The notes under the pieces: model-generated
The model's input: only the letters and a program-made list of their open reading frames with translations
Databases searched by the model: none
What the model was told of the DNA's origin: nothing
Translations under genes and position numbers: made by a program
Part shown: positions 53,709-63,299 of the stretch, one piece after another
Numbering within the stretch: position 1 is the stretch's first letter
Layout of the letters: every line of letters starts with the position of its first letter
DNA from: CAWCXF01 sp963799455
Lineage (GTDB): Bacteria; Pseudomonadota; Alphaproteobacteria; Rhodobacterales; Rhodobacteraceae
Length of the DNA stretch: 64,000 bases
Direction of reading: 5' to 3'
Assembly: GCA_963799455.1 (NCBI GenBank)
Contig: CAWCXF010000006.1
Span: 272,748 to 336,747, forward strand

Positions 53709-54221
53709 GTCGGCGGGGCGGGCCTCGCGGCGGCGCGTGCTGGGGCGGGGGGCCGGTCGCGGCCCATGCCGGCCGCGCGCAGGCCGCGCCGGGCGAGGCC
53801 ATGCAGCATGGATCACCTGCGATCGGCGGCAAGGGCAGGGGGATGCCCACGGTCTCCCCACGAGGCGCGTCGCGGGCCGCCCCCCTCCGGTTCGCGCGCG
53901 ATATGCCGCATCGGGACGCGCTTGGGCGGATGCCGCCCATCCCATCGGTCTGCACCGGGCGAGGGTGGGCCGCAGCCCGCCTCGGGTGCCCCCCCGTGGT
54001 GAGCGCGAGGGCGCGGGGATGATCGGCGTGCCCGTGCCGGGCGTGGCGGTCCGCTGCGGCCGGCGCGCGTCCCGATCGCGCCGCGACGGCCTTCGATGGG
54101 TGCGCGGCGCGCGGACGGTCGCGGTCCGCACGACGCAGAAGGGGGGGCGCAGGATCCAGCTCCCGGCACGCATCGTGGACGAGGTCGTGCGCGACCCGCG
54201 CGAGCGCGGGAGCCGGCTCAC
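53709..54221 (+). other. Long gap inside the dctPQM operon
   Basis: 513 bases, unusually long for this operon type. It contains a 6-bp hairpin GCGGCC/GGCCGC at 53759-53776 and an open frame 54019-54225 (68 codons, basic, starts MIGVPVPGVAVRCGRR) whose stop overlaps the dctQ GTG (GTGA). I cannot show that this ORF is a gene. The gap may uncouple receptor from permease expression. Confidence 0.5.
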
Positions 54222-54749
54222 GTGATCCGCCTCCTCGGTCGCATCGAGCGAGGGATCGTGGCGATGGCCCTCGGGCTCGCCGCCGCGCTCCTCGTGGCGA
54301 TGGCCTGCGTGTCGTTCTGGCAGGTCGTCACGCGCTTCGTGTTCGAGAAGCCCTCCACCTGGTCGGAGGTCACGTCCCGCTCGCTCCAGATCTGGATGGT
54401 CTATCTGGGGCTCGTGGCCGCGTTCCGCACCGGCGCGCTGATGTCGGTTGACCTCCTGCTGCGCTCGGTCCCGCCGCGCGCGCGCCTCGCGCTGACGGCG
54501 GCCATCGGCGGGCTCGACCTCGGCGTCCTCGGGCTGGTGGTCTGGAACGGCTGGAGCATGGCCGAGCGCGTCCGCTCCCAGACGCTCGCGGGGGTGGACA
54601 ACCCCTTCACGGGGGGCGGCATCTCGATCGCGGTGGTCTACGCGGCGATCCCCGTCGGCGCCGCGCTCTGCACCATCGCGGTGCTGGCGCGGCTCGCGGA
54701 GGAGCTGCGCGGCGCGGCCCACGCGCCGCCCGTCCGGCAGGGGGCCTGA
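54222..54749 (+). CDS. dctQ: TRAP small permease, DctQ family
   Basis: 175 aa with four membrane segments: GIVAMALGLAAALLVAMACV, FRTGALMSVDLLL region, ALTAAIGGLDLGVLGLVVW and VVYAAIPVGAALCTIAVLA. The WSEVTSRSLQIWMVYLGLVAAFR loop is diagnostic for DctQ. GTG 54222 is the likely start; ATG 54264 would cut into the first segment. Three bases before dctM. Confidence 0.9.
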   Translation: MIRLLGRIERGIVAMALGLAAALLVAMACVSFWQVVTRFVFEKPSTWSEVTSRSLQIWMVYLGLVAAFRTGALMSVDLLLRSVPPRARLALTAAIGGLDLGVLGLVVWNGWSMAERVRSQTLAGVDNPFTGGGISIAVVYAAIPVGAALCTIAVLARLAEELRGAAHAPPVRQGA

Positions 54750-54752
54750 GCG

Positions 54753-56027
54753 ATGGCGCCCTTCATGCTCGCCGGGCTCGTCTTCGCCATCGCGGTGGGC
54801 GCGCCCATCGCCATCGCCATCCTGGTGGCGTCCATCGGGGGCATGGCGCTCTTCACGCCGCTGCCCTTCGTGCTCGTGGCGCAGAAGCTGATGACCACCA
54901 TCGACAGCTTCCCGCTGATGGCGATCCCCTTCTTCATCCTCGCGGGCAACCTGATGGAGGCGGGCGGCATCTCGCAGCGGCTCGTCGAGTTCGCAAAGTC
55001 GCTGGTCGGCGGTGTGCAGGGGGGCCTGGCCAGCTCCTGCGTGCTGACCTGCATGATCTTCGCCTCCGTCTCGGGCTCGTCCGTCGCCACCACCTTCGCG
55101 ATCGGCGCGATCATCATCCCCGCCATGCTCGCCCACGGCTACCCGCGGCCCTTCGCGGCCTCGCTCCAGGCGACCTCGGCCGAGCTCGGCGTGATCGTGC
55201 CGCCCTCGATCCCGCTCATCCTCTACGGCGTCTCGGCCGAGGTCTCGATCGGCGAGCTGTTCGTGGCCGGCATCGGGCCGGGGCTCCTGATCGCGGCTGC
55301 GCTGATGGCCTACGTCACCCTCGCCTGCCGCCGGAACGGCTGGGGCGCGCGCGACCGCGAGGGGCGGCTGCCGGTGCTCGCGGCCACGCGCCAGGCGGCC
55401 TGGGCGCTCGTCATGCCCGTCATCATCATCGGCGGCATCTATCGCGGCGTGTTCACGCCGACCGAGGCGTCGGCGGTGGCCGTCTTCTACGCGCTCGTGA
55501 TCGGCACGCTGGTCCACCGCGCGATGGGGCCGCGCGAGATCTGGGACGCGCTCAAGGCGTCCGTGATCTCGTCCTCGGTCATCATGTTCATCATCGCCTC
55601 GGCCGGGCTCTTCAGCTTCCTCATCACCCGCGCGGGCGTGCCGGCGGCCATGGGCCGCGGGATCGGGGCGCTGATCGAGGAGCCGGTGACGTTCCTGCTC
55701 GTCGTCAACGCGTTCCTCTTCGTGGTCGGCATGTTCATCGAGACCTCGGCCGCGATCATCGTGCTGGCGCCGATCCTCGCGCCGATCGCCGTCGGCTTCG
55801 GCCTCGACCCGGTGCATTTCGGGCTCGTCATGGTCATCAACCTCGCGCTCGGCATGATCACGCCGCCCTTCGGGGTGAACCTCTTCGCCGCCTGCCAGGT
55901 GGCCGAGATCCCGCTCGAGCGCATCGTCGGCCGGCTCGTGCCCTTCGTGCTCGTCATCATCGCCTGCCTCGGGATCGTGACCTACGTCCCCGAGATCTCG
56001 CTCATCCTGCGCGACCTCGCGTTCTGA
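54753..56027 (+). CDS. dctM: TRAP large permease, DctM family
   Basis: 424-aa, ~12 membrane segments, the ion-coupled channel subunit. Landmarks: DSFPLMAIPFFILAGNLMEAGGIS, SVSGSSVATTFAIGAIIIPAM, TSAELGVIVPPSIPLILYGVSAE, FTPTEASAVAVFYAL and INLALGMITPPFGVNLFAACQVA. Forms the transporter with DctQ; a short-chain dehydrogenase follows 24 bases on. Confidence 0.94.
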   Translation: MAPFMLAGLVFAIAVGAPIAIAILVASIGGMALFTPLPFVLVAQKLMTTIDSFPLMAIPFFILAGNLMEAGGISQRLVEFAKSLVGGVQGGLASSCVLTCMIFASVSGSSVATTFAIGAIIIPAMLAHGYPRPFAASLQATSAELGVIVPPSIPLILYGVSAEVSIGELFVAGIGPGLLIAAALMAYVTLACRRNGWGARDREGRLPVLAATRQAAWALVMPVIIIGGIYRGVFTPTEASAVAVFYALVIGTLVHRAMGPREIWDALKASVISSSVIMFIIASAGLFSFLITRAGVPAAMGRGIGALIEEPVTFLLVVNAFLFVVGMFIETSAAIIVLAPILAPIAVGFGLDPVHFGLVMVINLALGMITPPFGVNLFAACQVAEIPLERIVGRLVPFVLVIIACLGIVTYVPEISLILRDLAF

Positions 56028-56051
56028 GTCGGCTTCAAGGGAGGAGACATC

Positions 56052-56792
56052 ATGCAGCTCGACGGGAAGGTGGCGATCGTCACCGGCGGCGGCTCCGGCT
56101 TCGGCGCGGGCATCGCGCGGCGCTTCGCCGCCGAGGGCGCGCGCGTCGTCGTGGGCGACATCGCCGAGGAGGCGGGCGAGCGGGTGGCCGAGGAGGTCGG
56201 CGGCGCCTTCGTGCGCGCCGACGTGTCGGTGGGCTCGGACGTGGCCGGGCTGGTCGAGGCCGCGCGCGAGCGTTTCGGCGGGCTCGACGTGATGGTCAAC
56301 AACGCCGGGTTCTCCCACCGCAACCGCCCGATGCTGGAGGTGGACGAGGAGACCTTCGACCGGGTGTTCGCCGTCAACGTCAAGTCGATCTTCCACTCGG
56401 CCCACGCCGCGGTGCCCGTGATGCGCGAGCGGGGCGGCGGCGTGATCCTCAACGTGGCGTCCACCGCGGGCGTGCGGCCGCGGCCCGGCCTCACCTGGTA
56501 CAACGGCTCGAAGGGGGCGGCGATCACGCTCACGCGCTCGATGGCGGTGGAGCTGGCGCCCGAGCGCATCCGCGTCTGCGCGCTCAACCCGGTCGCGGGC
56601 GAGACGCCGATGCTGGCCACCTTCCTCGGCGAGGACACCCCCGAGCGGCGCGAGGCGTTCCGCGCCACGGTCCCCCTGGGCCGCCTGTCGCAGCCCTCCG
56701 ACGTGGCCTCGGCGGCGCTGTTCCTGTGCTCGGACGAGGCGGCGTTCCTCACCGGTGTCTGCCTGGAGGTGGACGGGGGCCGCTGCATCTGA
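56052..56792 (+). CDS. Short-chain dehydrogenase/reductase (SDR)
   Basis: 246-aa classical SDR. NAD(P) motif VTGGGSGFGAGIARRFA, DI after strand two (suggesting NAD), NNAG loop VMVNNAGFSHRN, catalytic S in NVASTAG and YNGSK (Y-x3-K). The C-terminus ends in the family's EVDGGRCI. A GGGAGGAGAC site precedes ATG 56052. In operon with dctPQM, it probably oxidises the imported hydroxy or sugar compound; substrate not determinable. Confidence 0.92.
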   Translation: MQLDGKVAIVTGGGSGFGAGIARRFAAEGARVVVGDIAEEAGERVAEEVGGAFVRADVSVGSDVAGLVEAARERFGGLDVMVNNAGFSHRNRPMLEVDEETFDRVFAVNVKSIFHSAHAAVPVMRERGGGVILNVASTAGVRPRPGLTWYNGSKGAAITLTRSMAVELAPERIRVCALNPVAGETPMLATFLGEDTPERREAFRATVPLGRLSQPSDVASAALFLCSDEAAFLTGVCLEVDGGRCI

Positions 56793-56916
56793 GGACGGGG
56801 GTGGAGGACGGGGCAGGGGGCTGACGCTAGGTCGCCTGCGGCCGGCTCGGCCCCGAGCGCGTTGTCGGCGCGGATCGCGTCGCCGTCCGTGACGGGCGGC
56901 GCCTCGGAGGACTCGG

Positions 56917-58236
56917 ATGGAAGCATCCGCCATCTTCGCCGTCGCCATCGGCGTCTTCCTCTTCGCGCTGGTCTCGAAGCGCGCGGAGGCAGGCGTGCTC
57001 ACCGCGCCGATGGTGTTCACGGCCTTCGGTTTCGTGATCGGCGGCGGCGTGCTCGACGTGGTGGACCTGCCCGTGGATAGCGGGCTGATGCACGACCTGG
57101 CGGAGATCACGCTGGTGATCGCGCTCTTCACCGACGCCGCGCGCATCGACCTGCGCCGCCTCGACGCCGAGCACGACGTGCCGATCCGCCTGCTGGCGAT
57201 CGGCCTGCCGCTCACTATGCTCGCGGGCACCGGGCTGGCGATGCTGCTCTTTCCGGACCTCGGCCTTTGGCCCGCGGCGGTGCTGGCCGTCATCCTGGCG
57301 CCGACCGACGCGGCGCTGGGCCAGGCGGTGGTGTCGGACGAGCGCGTGCCCCAGCGCGTGCGCCAGGCGCTCAACGTCGAGAGCGGGCTCAACGACGGGC
57401 TCGCCTTCCCGGCGCTGCTGGTCGTGGTCTCGCTGGCGGCGACCGCGGGCGTGGGCGACGTCGGCGAGGAGGCGCGCGGCACGGCCGGGTGGGCGGCCTT
57501 CGCCGCGGGCCAGCTCCTGCTCGGGCCGCTGGCGGGGATCGTGGTGGGCTTCGTCGGCGCTTGGTTCGGGAAACGCGCGATCGAGCGCGGCTGGATGAAC
57601 GCGATCTTCCTGCGCATCTCGACGCTGATGCTGGCGCTCCTCGCCTATGCCGGGGCCGAGCTGATCGGCGGCAACGGCTTCATCGGCGCCTTCGTCTGCG
57701 GCCTCGTGGTCGGCACGCGCTCGCGCGAGATCCTGGAGGGCGTGGAGGGTTTCGGCGAGACCGAGGGTCAGCTCCTGACGTTGATCGTGTTCCTGCTCTT
57801 CGGCGCGGTGCTGCTGCCCGGCGCGTTCGACGGCCTCGGCTGGCGCCACTTCGCCTATGCGATCCTGTCGCTCACCGCGGTGCGGATGGCGCCGGTGGCG
57901 CTCGCGCTCGTGGGCGTGAGGATGGTCCCCTCGACCGTGCTGTTCCTCGGCTGGTTCGGGCCGAGGGGGCTGGCGTCGATCATCTACCTGCTGCTCGTCG
58001 TGGAGGGCTACGAGATCACCGGGATGGCCGACATCCAGCTCACGGTGCTCCTGACGATCCTGATGAGCATCGTGCTCCACGGAGTCACGGCCTCCCCGCT
58101 CTCCGCCCTCTATGGGCGGCGCATCGAGGCGCTGGGCGAGGATCGCGCCGGGGCCGAGTGCAAGCCCGTGTTCCCCTTCCCCGTCCGGTTCTCCACGACG
58201 CGCCAGAAGGCCGAGGCCCAGGACCGCATGAGCTGA
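56917..58236 (+). CDS. Cation:proton antiporter (CPA1 family)
   Basis: 439-aa membrane protein of the NhaP/CPA1 type. It begins AIFAVAIGVFLFALVSKRAE; ALFTDAARIDLRRL and VLAVILAPTDAALGQAVV contain the family's acidic membrane residues; LNVESGLNDGLAFPALL (ND motif) is the conserved ion site; GWFGPRGLASIIYLLLVVEG near the end. It exports Na+ or K+ in exchange for protons. ATG 56917 follows GGAGGACTCGG. Its stop is the start of a heptamer repeat converging on the next TRAP gene. Confidence 0.9.
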   Translation: MEASAIFAVAIGVFLFALVSKRAEAGVLTAPMVFTAFGFVIGGGVLDVVDLPVDSGLMHDLAEITLVIALFTDAARIDLRRLDAEHDVPIRLLAIGLPLTMLAGTGLAMLLFPDLGLWPAAVLAVILAPTDAALGQAVVSDERVPQRVRQALNVESGLNDGLAFPALLVVVSLAATAGVGDVGEEARGTAGWAAFAAGQLLLGPLAGIVVGFVGAWFGKRAIERGWMNAIFLRISTLMLALLAYAGAELIGGNGFIGAFVCGLVVGTRSREILEGVEGFGETEGQLLTLIVFLLFGAVLLPGAFDGLGWRHFAYAILSLTAVRMAPVALALVGVRMVPSTVLFLGWFGPRGLASIIYLLLVVEGYEITGMADIQLTVLLTILMSIVLHGVTASPLSALYGRRIEALGEDRAGAECKPVFPFPVRFSTTRQKAEAQDRMS

Positions 58237-58278
58237 AGGCGCCAGGCGTCAGGCGTCGGGCGTCAGGCGCCGGGCGCC
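58237..58278. repeat. 7-bp tandem repeat, 6 copies, between convergent genes
   Basis: AGGCGCC, AGGCGTC, AGGCGTC, GGGCGTC, AGGCGCC, GGGCGCC from 58237 to 58278. It begins right after the antiporter stop (58236) and contains the stop and last codons (encoding the Pro/Gly/Ala end) of the minus-strand TRAP permease. Confidence 0.9.
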
Positions 58279-60377
58279 GGGGCAGGGCGCCTCACGGCCA
58301 GCTGGCGGACGGCGACCGGTGCGATCGCCGCGAGGCCCACGAGCGTGGAGGCGAGGTCGGGCGCGACCAGCAGGATCGCGGCCACCGCGAGCAGCGCGCG
58401 CTCCCAGCCGCGCACCGGCGCCAGCAGCCAGCCCGAGAACGCGGCCGAGAGCGCCCAGATCCCTGCCAGGGCGCCCGAGACCGCCAAGGCGAAGGCGCTC
58501 CAGGTGAAGCCATCGGTCACGAGCAGCAGCGAGGGCGAGAACACGAACACGAACGGCACCAGCGCCTTGCCCATGCCGAGGCGGAAGGCGGTGTTGCCCG
58601 TCTTGAAGGCGTTGGCGCCCGCGATGCCGGCCGCGGCGTAGGCCGCGAGCGCCACGGGCGGCGTGATGTCGGCGAGCACCCCGTAGTAGAAGACGAAGAA
58701 ATGCGCGACGATCGGCTCGACCCCGAGGAGCCCGAGGATGGGCGCGGCGACCGCGATCATGATGAGGTAGTTGGCCGTCGTGGGGATGCCGCAGCCCATC
58801 AGGATGCAGACGACGGCCGTCATGACGAGCGTGAAGAGGAGCGTCAGCGTCTCGGGCGTCATGATGACGAAGGGCAGGACCGCGAGCCAGCCGGAGACCG
58901 TGCCGGCCCAGTCGGCGGCGACGGACGTGACCATGTAGGCGATCTTGAAGCCGACGCCGGTGAGCGTGACGACGCCGATGATGACGCCGACCAGCGCCGC
59001 CGCGGCCGTCACCGAGAGCGAGTAGCGCGCGCCGAGCACGAAGCCCTCCCAGACCCCCCGGACCGTCTCGCGCAGCGCCGTCGCGGGATCGTGGCGCACG
59101 AGGTTCTGGATGGCGAGCACGAGGATGCAGGACGTGATGGCCCAGAACGCCGCGAGGTAGGGGGTGTATCCCTGGAGCAGGATGGCGATCAGCACGAAGA
59201 GGGGCAGGGTGGTCGGCCACCCCGCCTTGAACACGGTCCAGGCGACGGGGAGCTCCTCGCGGGTGAGGCCGCGCAGGCCGCGGCGCCGCGCCTCCAGATG
59301 GACCTGCACCAGCACGCCGAAGAAGTGCATGAACGCGGGGACCAGCGCGGCCGTGAGGATCGTCGTCAGCGGCACGCCCAGATACTCGATCATCAGGAAC
59401 GCCACCGCCCCCATGACGGGGGGCGTGATCTGACCCCCGGTGGAGGAGGCGGCCTCGACGGCCGCCGCGAAGTGGCGCGGGTAGCCGATGCGGACCATCG
59501 CCGGGATCGTCAGCGATCCGGTGGTGACGGTGTTGGCGATCGAGGATCCGCTGATCGAGCCCAGCATCGCCGAGGACAGCACCGAGACCTTGGCAGGGCC
59601 TCCGGCGAAGCGCCCCGCGAGCGCCGAGGCGAGGTCGATGAAGAGCTGCCCCAGCCCGATGCGCGTGGCCAGCACCCCGAACAGCACGAAGTGGAACACG
59701 TAGGTCGAGATGACGCCGAGCGCGGTGCCGTAGATCCCCTGGCTGGTGAGGTAGAGGTGGTTGACGATGCCCGACCACGACGCGCCGGGATGGGTCAGCA
59801 CGCCCGGCATCGAGCGGCCGAAATAGGCGTAGGCGACGAAGAGGAGCGCGATCACCGGCAGCGGCCAGCCCATCGCGCGGCGCGTGGCCTCCAGCAGCAC
59901 GACGATCAGGACCGTGCCCATCGCCACGTCGATCGGGAGGGGCGCGCCGACGCGGAAGGCGAGGTCGTCGAAGATCCACGGCACGTAGAGCGCCGAGACG
60001 ACGCCCGCGATGGCCAGCGCCCAGTCCCAGAGCGGCAGGCCGAGCGGCCTGAGCGGCCCGCGCCCGACCGCGCCACGGCCCCAGGTGGCGAAGGAGAGGA
60101 ACACCAGCCCCAGCGTGAACGCCAGGTGCGTGCCCCGGTGCAGCGTCGCCTGCGGGATGCCGAACCCGGCGGTGTAGTAGTGGTAGCACGACAGCACGAA
60201 GAGCGCCCCGGCCGTGAACCGGCCGAGCGCGGGGGACAATGGCCGGAAGCGCATCTCGGGGTCGAAGCGCTCCTCCAGCTCCTTGATTTGCGCCTCGGTC
60301 GGCGCCTCGGCGCGCTCGGCCGGGGGCTCGCGCTCGCGCAGGCCGGGATCGGCGGCTGCGCTCCGGTCGTCCGCCAT
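58263..60377 (-). CDS. TRAP transporter fused permease, second copy
   Basis: 704 aa of the same fused type as the gene at 19427 but clearly diverged. A soluble, charged N-terminus (~50 aa with EAQIKELEERFDPEMRFRPL), then the membrane part: RFAGGPAKVSVLSSAMLGSISG, VEAASSTGGQITPPVMGAVAF, LMGCGIPTTANYLIM and LADITPPVALAAYAAAGIAGA. The partner is the TAXI receptor 515 bases upstream on the same strand. Confidence 0.93.
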   Translation of the reverse strand: MADDRSAAADPGLREREPPAERAEAPTEAQIKELEERFDPEMRFRPLSPALGRFTAGALFVLSCYHYYTAGFGIPQATLHRGTHLAFTLGLVFLSFATWGRGAVGRGPLRPLGLPLWDWALAIAGVVSALYVPWIFDDLAFRVGAPLPIDVAMGTVLIVVLLEATRRAMGWPLPVIALLFVAYAYFGRSMPGVLTHPGASWSGIVNHLYLTSQGIYGTALGVISTYVFHFVLFGVLATRIGLGQLFIDLASALAGRFAGGPAKVSVLSSAMLGSISGSSIANTVTTGSLTIPAMVRIGYPRHFAAAVEAASSTGGQITPPVMGAVAFLMIEYLGVPLTTILTAALVPAFMHFFGVLVQVHLEARRRGLRGLTREELPVAWTVFKAGWPTTLPLFVLIAILLQGYTPYLAAFWAITSCILVLAIQNLVRHDPATALRETVRGVWEGFVLGARYSLSVTAAAALVGVIIGVVTLTGVGFKIAYMVTSVAADWAGTVSGWLAVLPFVIMTPETLTLLFTLVMTAVVCILMGCGIPTTANYLIMIAVAAPILGLLGVEPIVAHFFVFYYGVLADITPPVALAAYAAAGIAGANAFKTGNTAFRLGMGKALVPFVFVFSPSLLLVTDGFTWSAFALAVSGALAGIWALSAAFSGWLLAPVRGWERALLAVAAILLVAPDLASTLVGLAAIAPVAVRQLAVRRPAPAPGA

Positions 60378-60892
60378 GGCTCAGCCTCTTCGGATCGTGG
60401 TGACGCCGGGATGGGGCCCAGGGCCAAGGCATGAGGCCTTGGGCCGAATGCTCGAGGCTTCGAAACGCCCCCGACAGAGCGGCGTTCTCTCCTGTTGCCG
60501 CTCGGCCGCAGGACCATCGAGCGGCCATCCGCGCCATGGCGCGCGACGGGAGGCCCTCATGCGTCGGCCCTGGGATGGAGCCCCGCGGCCGAGCGGGCGG
60601 CGCCGCCTCGCCCGAGCCCGCGCGCAGCTTGCCGCCTCATGCGTGCGGCCGCGCTCGTCGGACTTCGTGAGGCAGGGGCAGGCGATCCCCGCCCGCCCCC
60701 GGAGCGCTCCACCTCCCAAGTTGGCCCCCCTGACGGTCGCGCGCTGGGTTCGGGCGTCGAACTGCTGCGGCGCGATCGAGGAGCGGTCGAGCGGGCCGTG
60801 CGGCATGTCCGTCCGAGGTCCGAGCGGTGCGAGGATGGACCACCGCGGCGCCTTCCGTCGAGACGGACGCCAGGACGCCCCGGACCCGGGCG
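60378..60892 (-). other. Gap in second TAXI-TRAP operon
   Basis: 515 bases between the TAXI stop and the fused permease start, much longer than in the first copy (161). An imperfect hairpin around GGCCAAGGC and GCCTTGGGCC lies at ~60430-60452, just upstream of the permease. No gene recognised; it could be an attenuator or internal promoter. Confidence 0.45.
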
Positions 60893-61921
60893 TCACGGCG
60901 TCAGCAGCCCCGCCTCGCGGTAGTAGCGCTCCGCGCCCGGATGGAGCGGGATGCCGAGGCCGTCGAGCGCGGTCTCGGCGGTGATCTCGCGGCCCTTGGC
61001 GTGGCCCGCGTCCAGGAGCGCGCGGGTGGAGTCGTTCCACAGCGCCTTGGTCACCTCGTAGATCAGCTCCTCGGGCTGATCCGCGCTCGTCACCCACTGC
61101 GCGCCGACCGAGAGGGTCTGCACGTCCTCGTCCACGCCCTCGTAGGTGCCTGCGGGCACGGTGTCCTCGGCGAAGAAGGTGAAGTCGCCGGTGATGCCCT
61201 GCGCCTCCTCGCCCGAGATCGGGATCAGCGTGATGTCGTCCTGCGAGGCCAGCTCGGCGATGGCGCCCGCCGGGAAGCCGCCGACGAAGAAGAAGGCGTC
61301 CATCGCGCCATCGCGCATCCGCTCGGCCGCCTGGTCGGGCTTGAGGAACTGCGCGTCCACGTCGTCCTCCGAGAGCCCGTAGGCGCCCAGGATGATGCGC
61401 GCGTCCACCAGCGTGCCCGAGCCCGGCTCGTCGAGCGAGACGGTCTTGCCGGCGAGGTCGGCGACGCTCTCGATGCCCGCATCGGCCGAGGCCACGAGGT
61501 GGATCGTCTCGGGGTAGAGCGAGGCGATGGCGCGCAGGCCTTCGACCGCCTCGCGGCCCTCCCAGATGCCGGTGCCGGTCTGCGCCCAGGTGGCGACGTC
61601 GGACTGCGAGAAGCCCGACTCCAGCGTGCCTCCGGCGATGGCGTTGACGTTGGCGACCGAGCCGTTCGAGCTGAGCGCGGTGGCGATCAGCCCCGCCACC
61701 CCGCAGGCGCCGCCCTCCTCGCAGGGCCGCGAGCCCGGCGGCGCGGAGATGGCGTTGGCGATGAGCCCGCCGATCGGGTAGTAGGTGCCCGCCGTGCCGC
61801 CGGTGCCGATGCGGAAGAACTGCGGCTCCTGCGCGCGAAGCGCCCCGGGGGCCGCGCCCGCGATCACGAGCCCCGCGGCGGCCACGCCCGCCGCCCATGT
61901 CAGCCTCACCGTCCTCGTCAT
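60893..61921 (-). CDS. TAXI-family TRAP solute receptor, second copy
   Basis: 342 aa: signal peptide ending GALRAQ (residues ~1-30), then FFRIGTGGTAGTYYPIGGLIANAIS, SNGSVANVNAIAGGTLESGFSQSDVA, LAGKTVSLDEPGSGTLVDARIIL and DAFFFVGGFPAGAIAELA, the classical TAXI layout. ATG 61921 follows GGGAGGATC. Pairs with the permease at 58263. It differs enough from the receptor at 21865 that the two systems should bind different solutes. Confidence 0.93.
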   Translation of the reverse strand: MTRTVRLTWAAGVAAAGLVIAGAAPGALRAQEPQFFRIGTGGTAGTYYPIGGLIANAISAPPGSRPCEEGGACGVAGLIATALSSNGSVANVNAIAGGTLESGFSQSDVATWAQTGTGIWEGREAVEGLRAIASLYPETIHLVASADAGIESVADLAGKTVSLDEPGSGTLVDARIILGAYGLSEDDVDAQFLKPDQAAERMRDGAMDAFFFVGGFPAGAIAELASQDDITLIPISGEEAQGITGDFTFFAEDTVPAGTYEGVDEDVQTLSVGAQWVTSADQPEELIYEVTKALWNDSTRALLDAGHAKGREITAETALDGLGIPLHPGAERYYREAGLLTP

Positions 61922-62127
61922 CCGATCCTCCCTCGATGATCCCGAGGCGCAGCATAGGCGACGCCATCCCGGGCACAACGGCTGGCCCCGCGCATGGCGG
62001 AGGAAGCGGCGCGTCGCGCCCGGGATCGTGCGGGGAGATGCAGGGGTGCGGCGTCACGGGACGAGCCGGACCCCGGCGCCGGCGGGCGCTCGCCGCGGTC
62101 GTGACCTGCGCCCCTCGACGCCCTCGG

Positions 62128-63024
62128 TCATAAGGGGAGTCCTGCGGCTTGGTAGCCGATCCTGGGGGCTGACGCGAGCGCGGCGGGGGCTGAGCCCTCC
62201 GGGATCTCGGATGCCCGCCGCGCCTGGGCAGGCGTTGGCCCGCCCAACGACGAGTGGGGCCGGGTTGGTTGTGGTCCTGCCGCCGGCGCGCGAGGATGTG
62301 GGCCGAGCGTGGGCGAGGCTGTCGAAGACCTCCTCGTTGAGGCACTCGTCGCGCAGCCGGCCGTTGAAGCTCTCGACGAACGCGTGTCTCGAGTCGGCTT
62401 GCCGGGCGCGATGGTGTGCCAGGCGACCTTGGCCTCGCCCTGCCAGCGCAGGATCGCGCGGCTCGTGAGCTCGGTCCCGTTGTCGCTGACGATGGTCCCC
62501 GGCTCGGCCCGTGGAGCCGGGCCACGGCGTCGAGCTCGCGGGCGGCCCGCGCGCCCGAGATCGACGTGTCGGCGATCAGGACCAGGCACTCGCGCGTGTG
62601 GTCGTCGATCACCGCCAGGATGCAGCAAGCGCCGACCGCTACCGAAGGCGTCCGCGAGGAAGTCGAGCGACCAGCGCTCGTTGGGCCCCGAGGGCATCAA
62701 CATCGGCTCCCTGGTCCCCGTGGCGCGCTTGCGCCCGCGCCGCCGTCTGACGGCGAGGCCCTCCTCTCGGTAGAGCCGCCGGAGATTCTTGTGGTTCGTC
62801 ACGACGCCCTCGCGCTCGAGCATCAGCCCGATGCGGCGGTAGCCGAAGCGGCGGCGCTCGGACGCGATCTCGCGCATCCGCGTCCGCACCTCGGGGCAGT
62901 CGGGCGCGCGTTCGCGCCTCACGGTCTTCGGACCTAGGCCGACCAAGCGGCAGGCCTGGCGGCGAGCCGAGAGCTCGTGGTCCCGCAGCGCCCTGAGCGT
63001 CGCCGCCCGCCGCGCGGACGGCAT
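62128..63024 (-). pseudogene. IS3-family orfB transposase, multiply frameshifted
   Basis: Starts at ATG 63024, two bases after orfA. In frame: SARRQACRLVGLGPKTVRR, RRFGYRRIGLMLEREG, KNLRRLYREEGLAVRRRRGR, PNERWSLDFLADAFGSG. Then the frame shifts for IDDHTRECLVLIADTSISGARAAREL, returns for IVSDNGTELTSRAILRW and WHTIAPGKPTRD, shifts again, and ends with RPHSSLGGPTPAQARR. These are all rve/DDE segments of OrfB in the right order, so it is a decayed full-length gene. Confidence 0.88.
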
Positions 63025-63026
63025 CG

Positions 63027-63281
63027 TCAGCCCTTTCCCAGCAGATCCTTCAGCACCGCGTTGTCGAGCATCCGGTCGGCCATCAGGCGCTTCAGGCGGG
63101 CGTTCTCGTCCTCCAGGCTCTTGAGCCTCCGGGCGTCCATCCCACCATACCTGGCCTTCCACTTGTGCAGCGTCGTGTCGCTGATCCCGTGGCGGCGGCA
63201 GACCTCCGCCGTGGACGCCCCACGCTCCCGCTCGGCCAAGATCGCGATGATCTGCTCCTCGGTGAGCCTCGACTTGCGCAT
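63027..63281 (-). CDS. IS3-family OrfA (IS407-group type)
   Basis: 84 aa, intact: RKSRLTEEQIIAILAERERG, TAEVCRRHGISDTTLHKWKARYGG (helix-turn-helix) and LKSLEDENARLKRLMADRMLDNAVLKDLL (leucine zipper). The first frame of the IS3 transposase; it cannot act alone because orfB is broken. Confidence 0.92.
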   Translation of the reverse strand: MRKSRLTEEQIIAILAERERGASTAEVCRRHGISDTTLHKWKARYGGMDARRLKSLEDENARLKRLMADRMLDNAVLKDLLGKG

Positions 63282-63299
63282 CGTCCGTCTCCTTCTGCG

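Noticed and set aside
54019..54225. 68-codon ORF before dctQ as a confident gene
   Set aside because: No recognised family and highly basic, GC-driven composition; kept only as a note in the gap.
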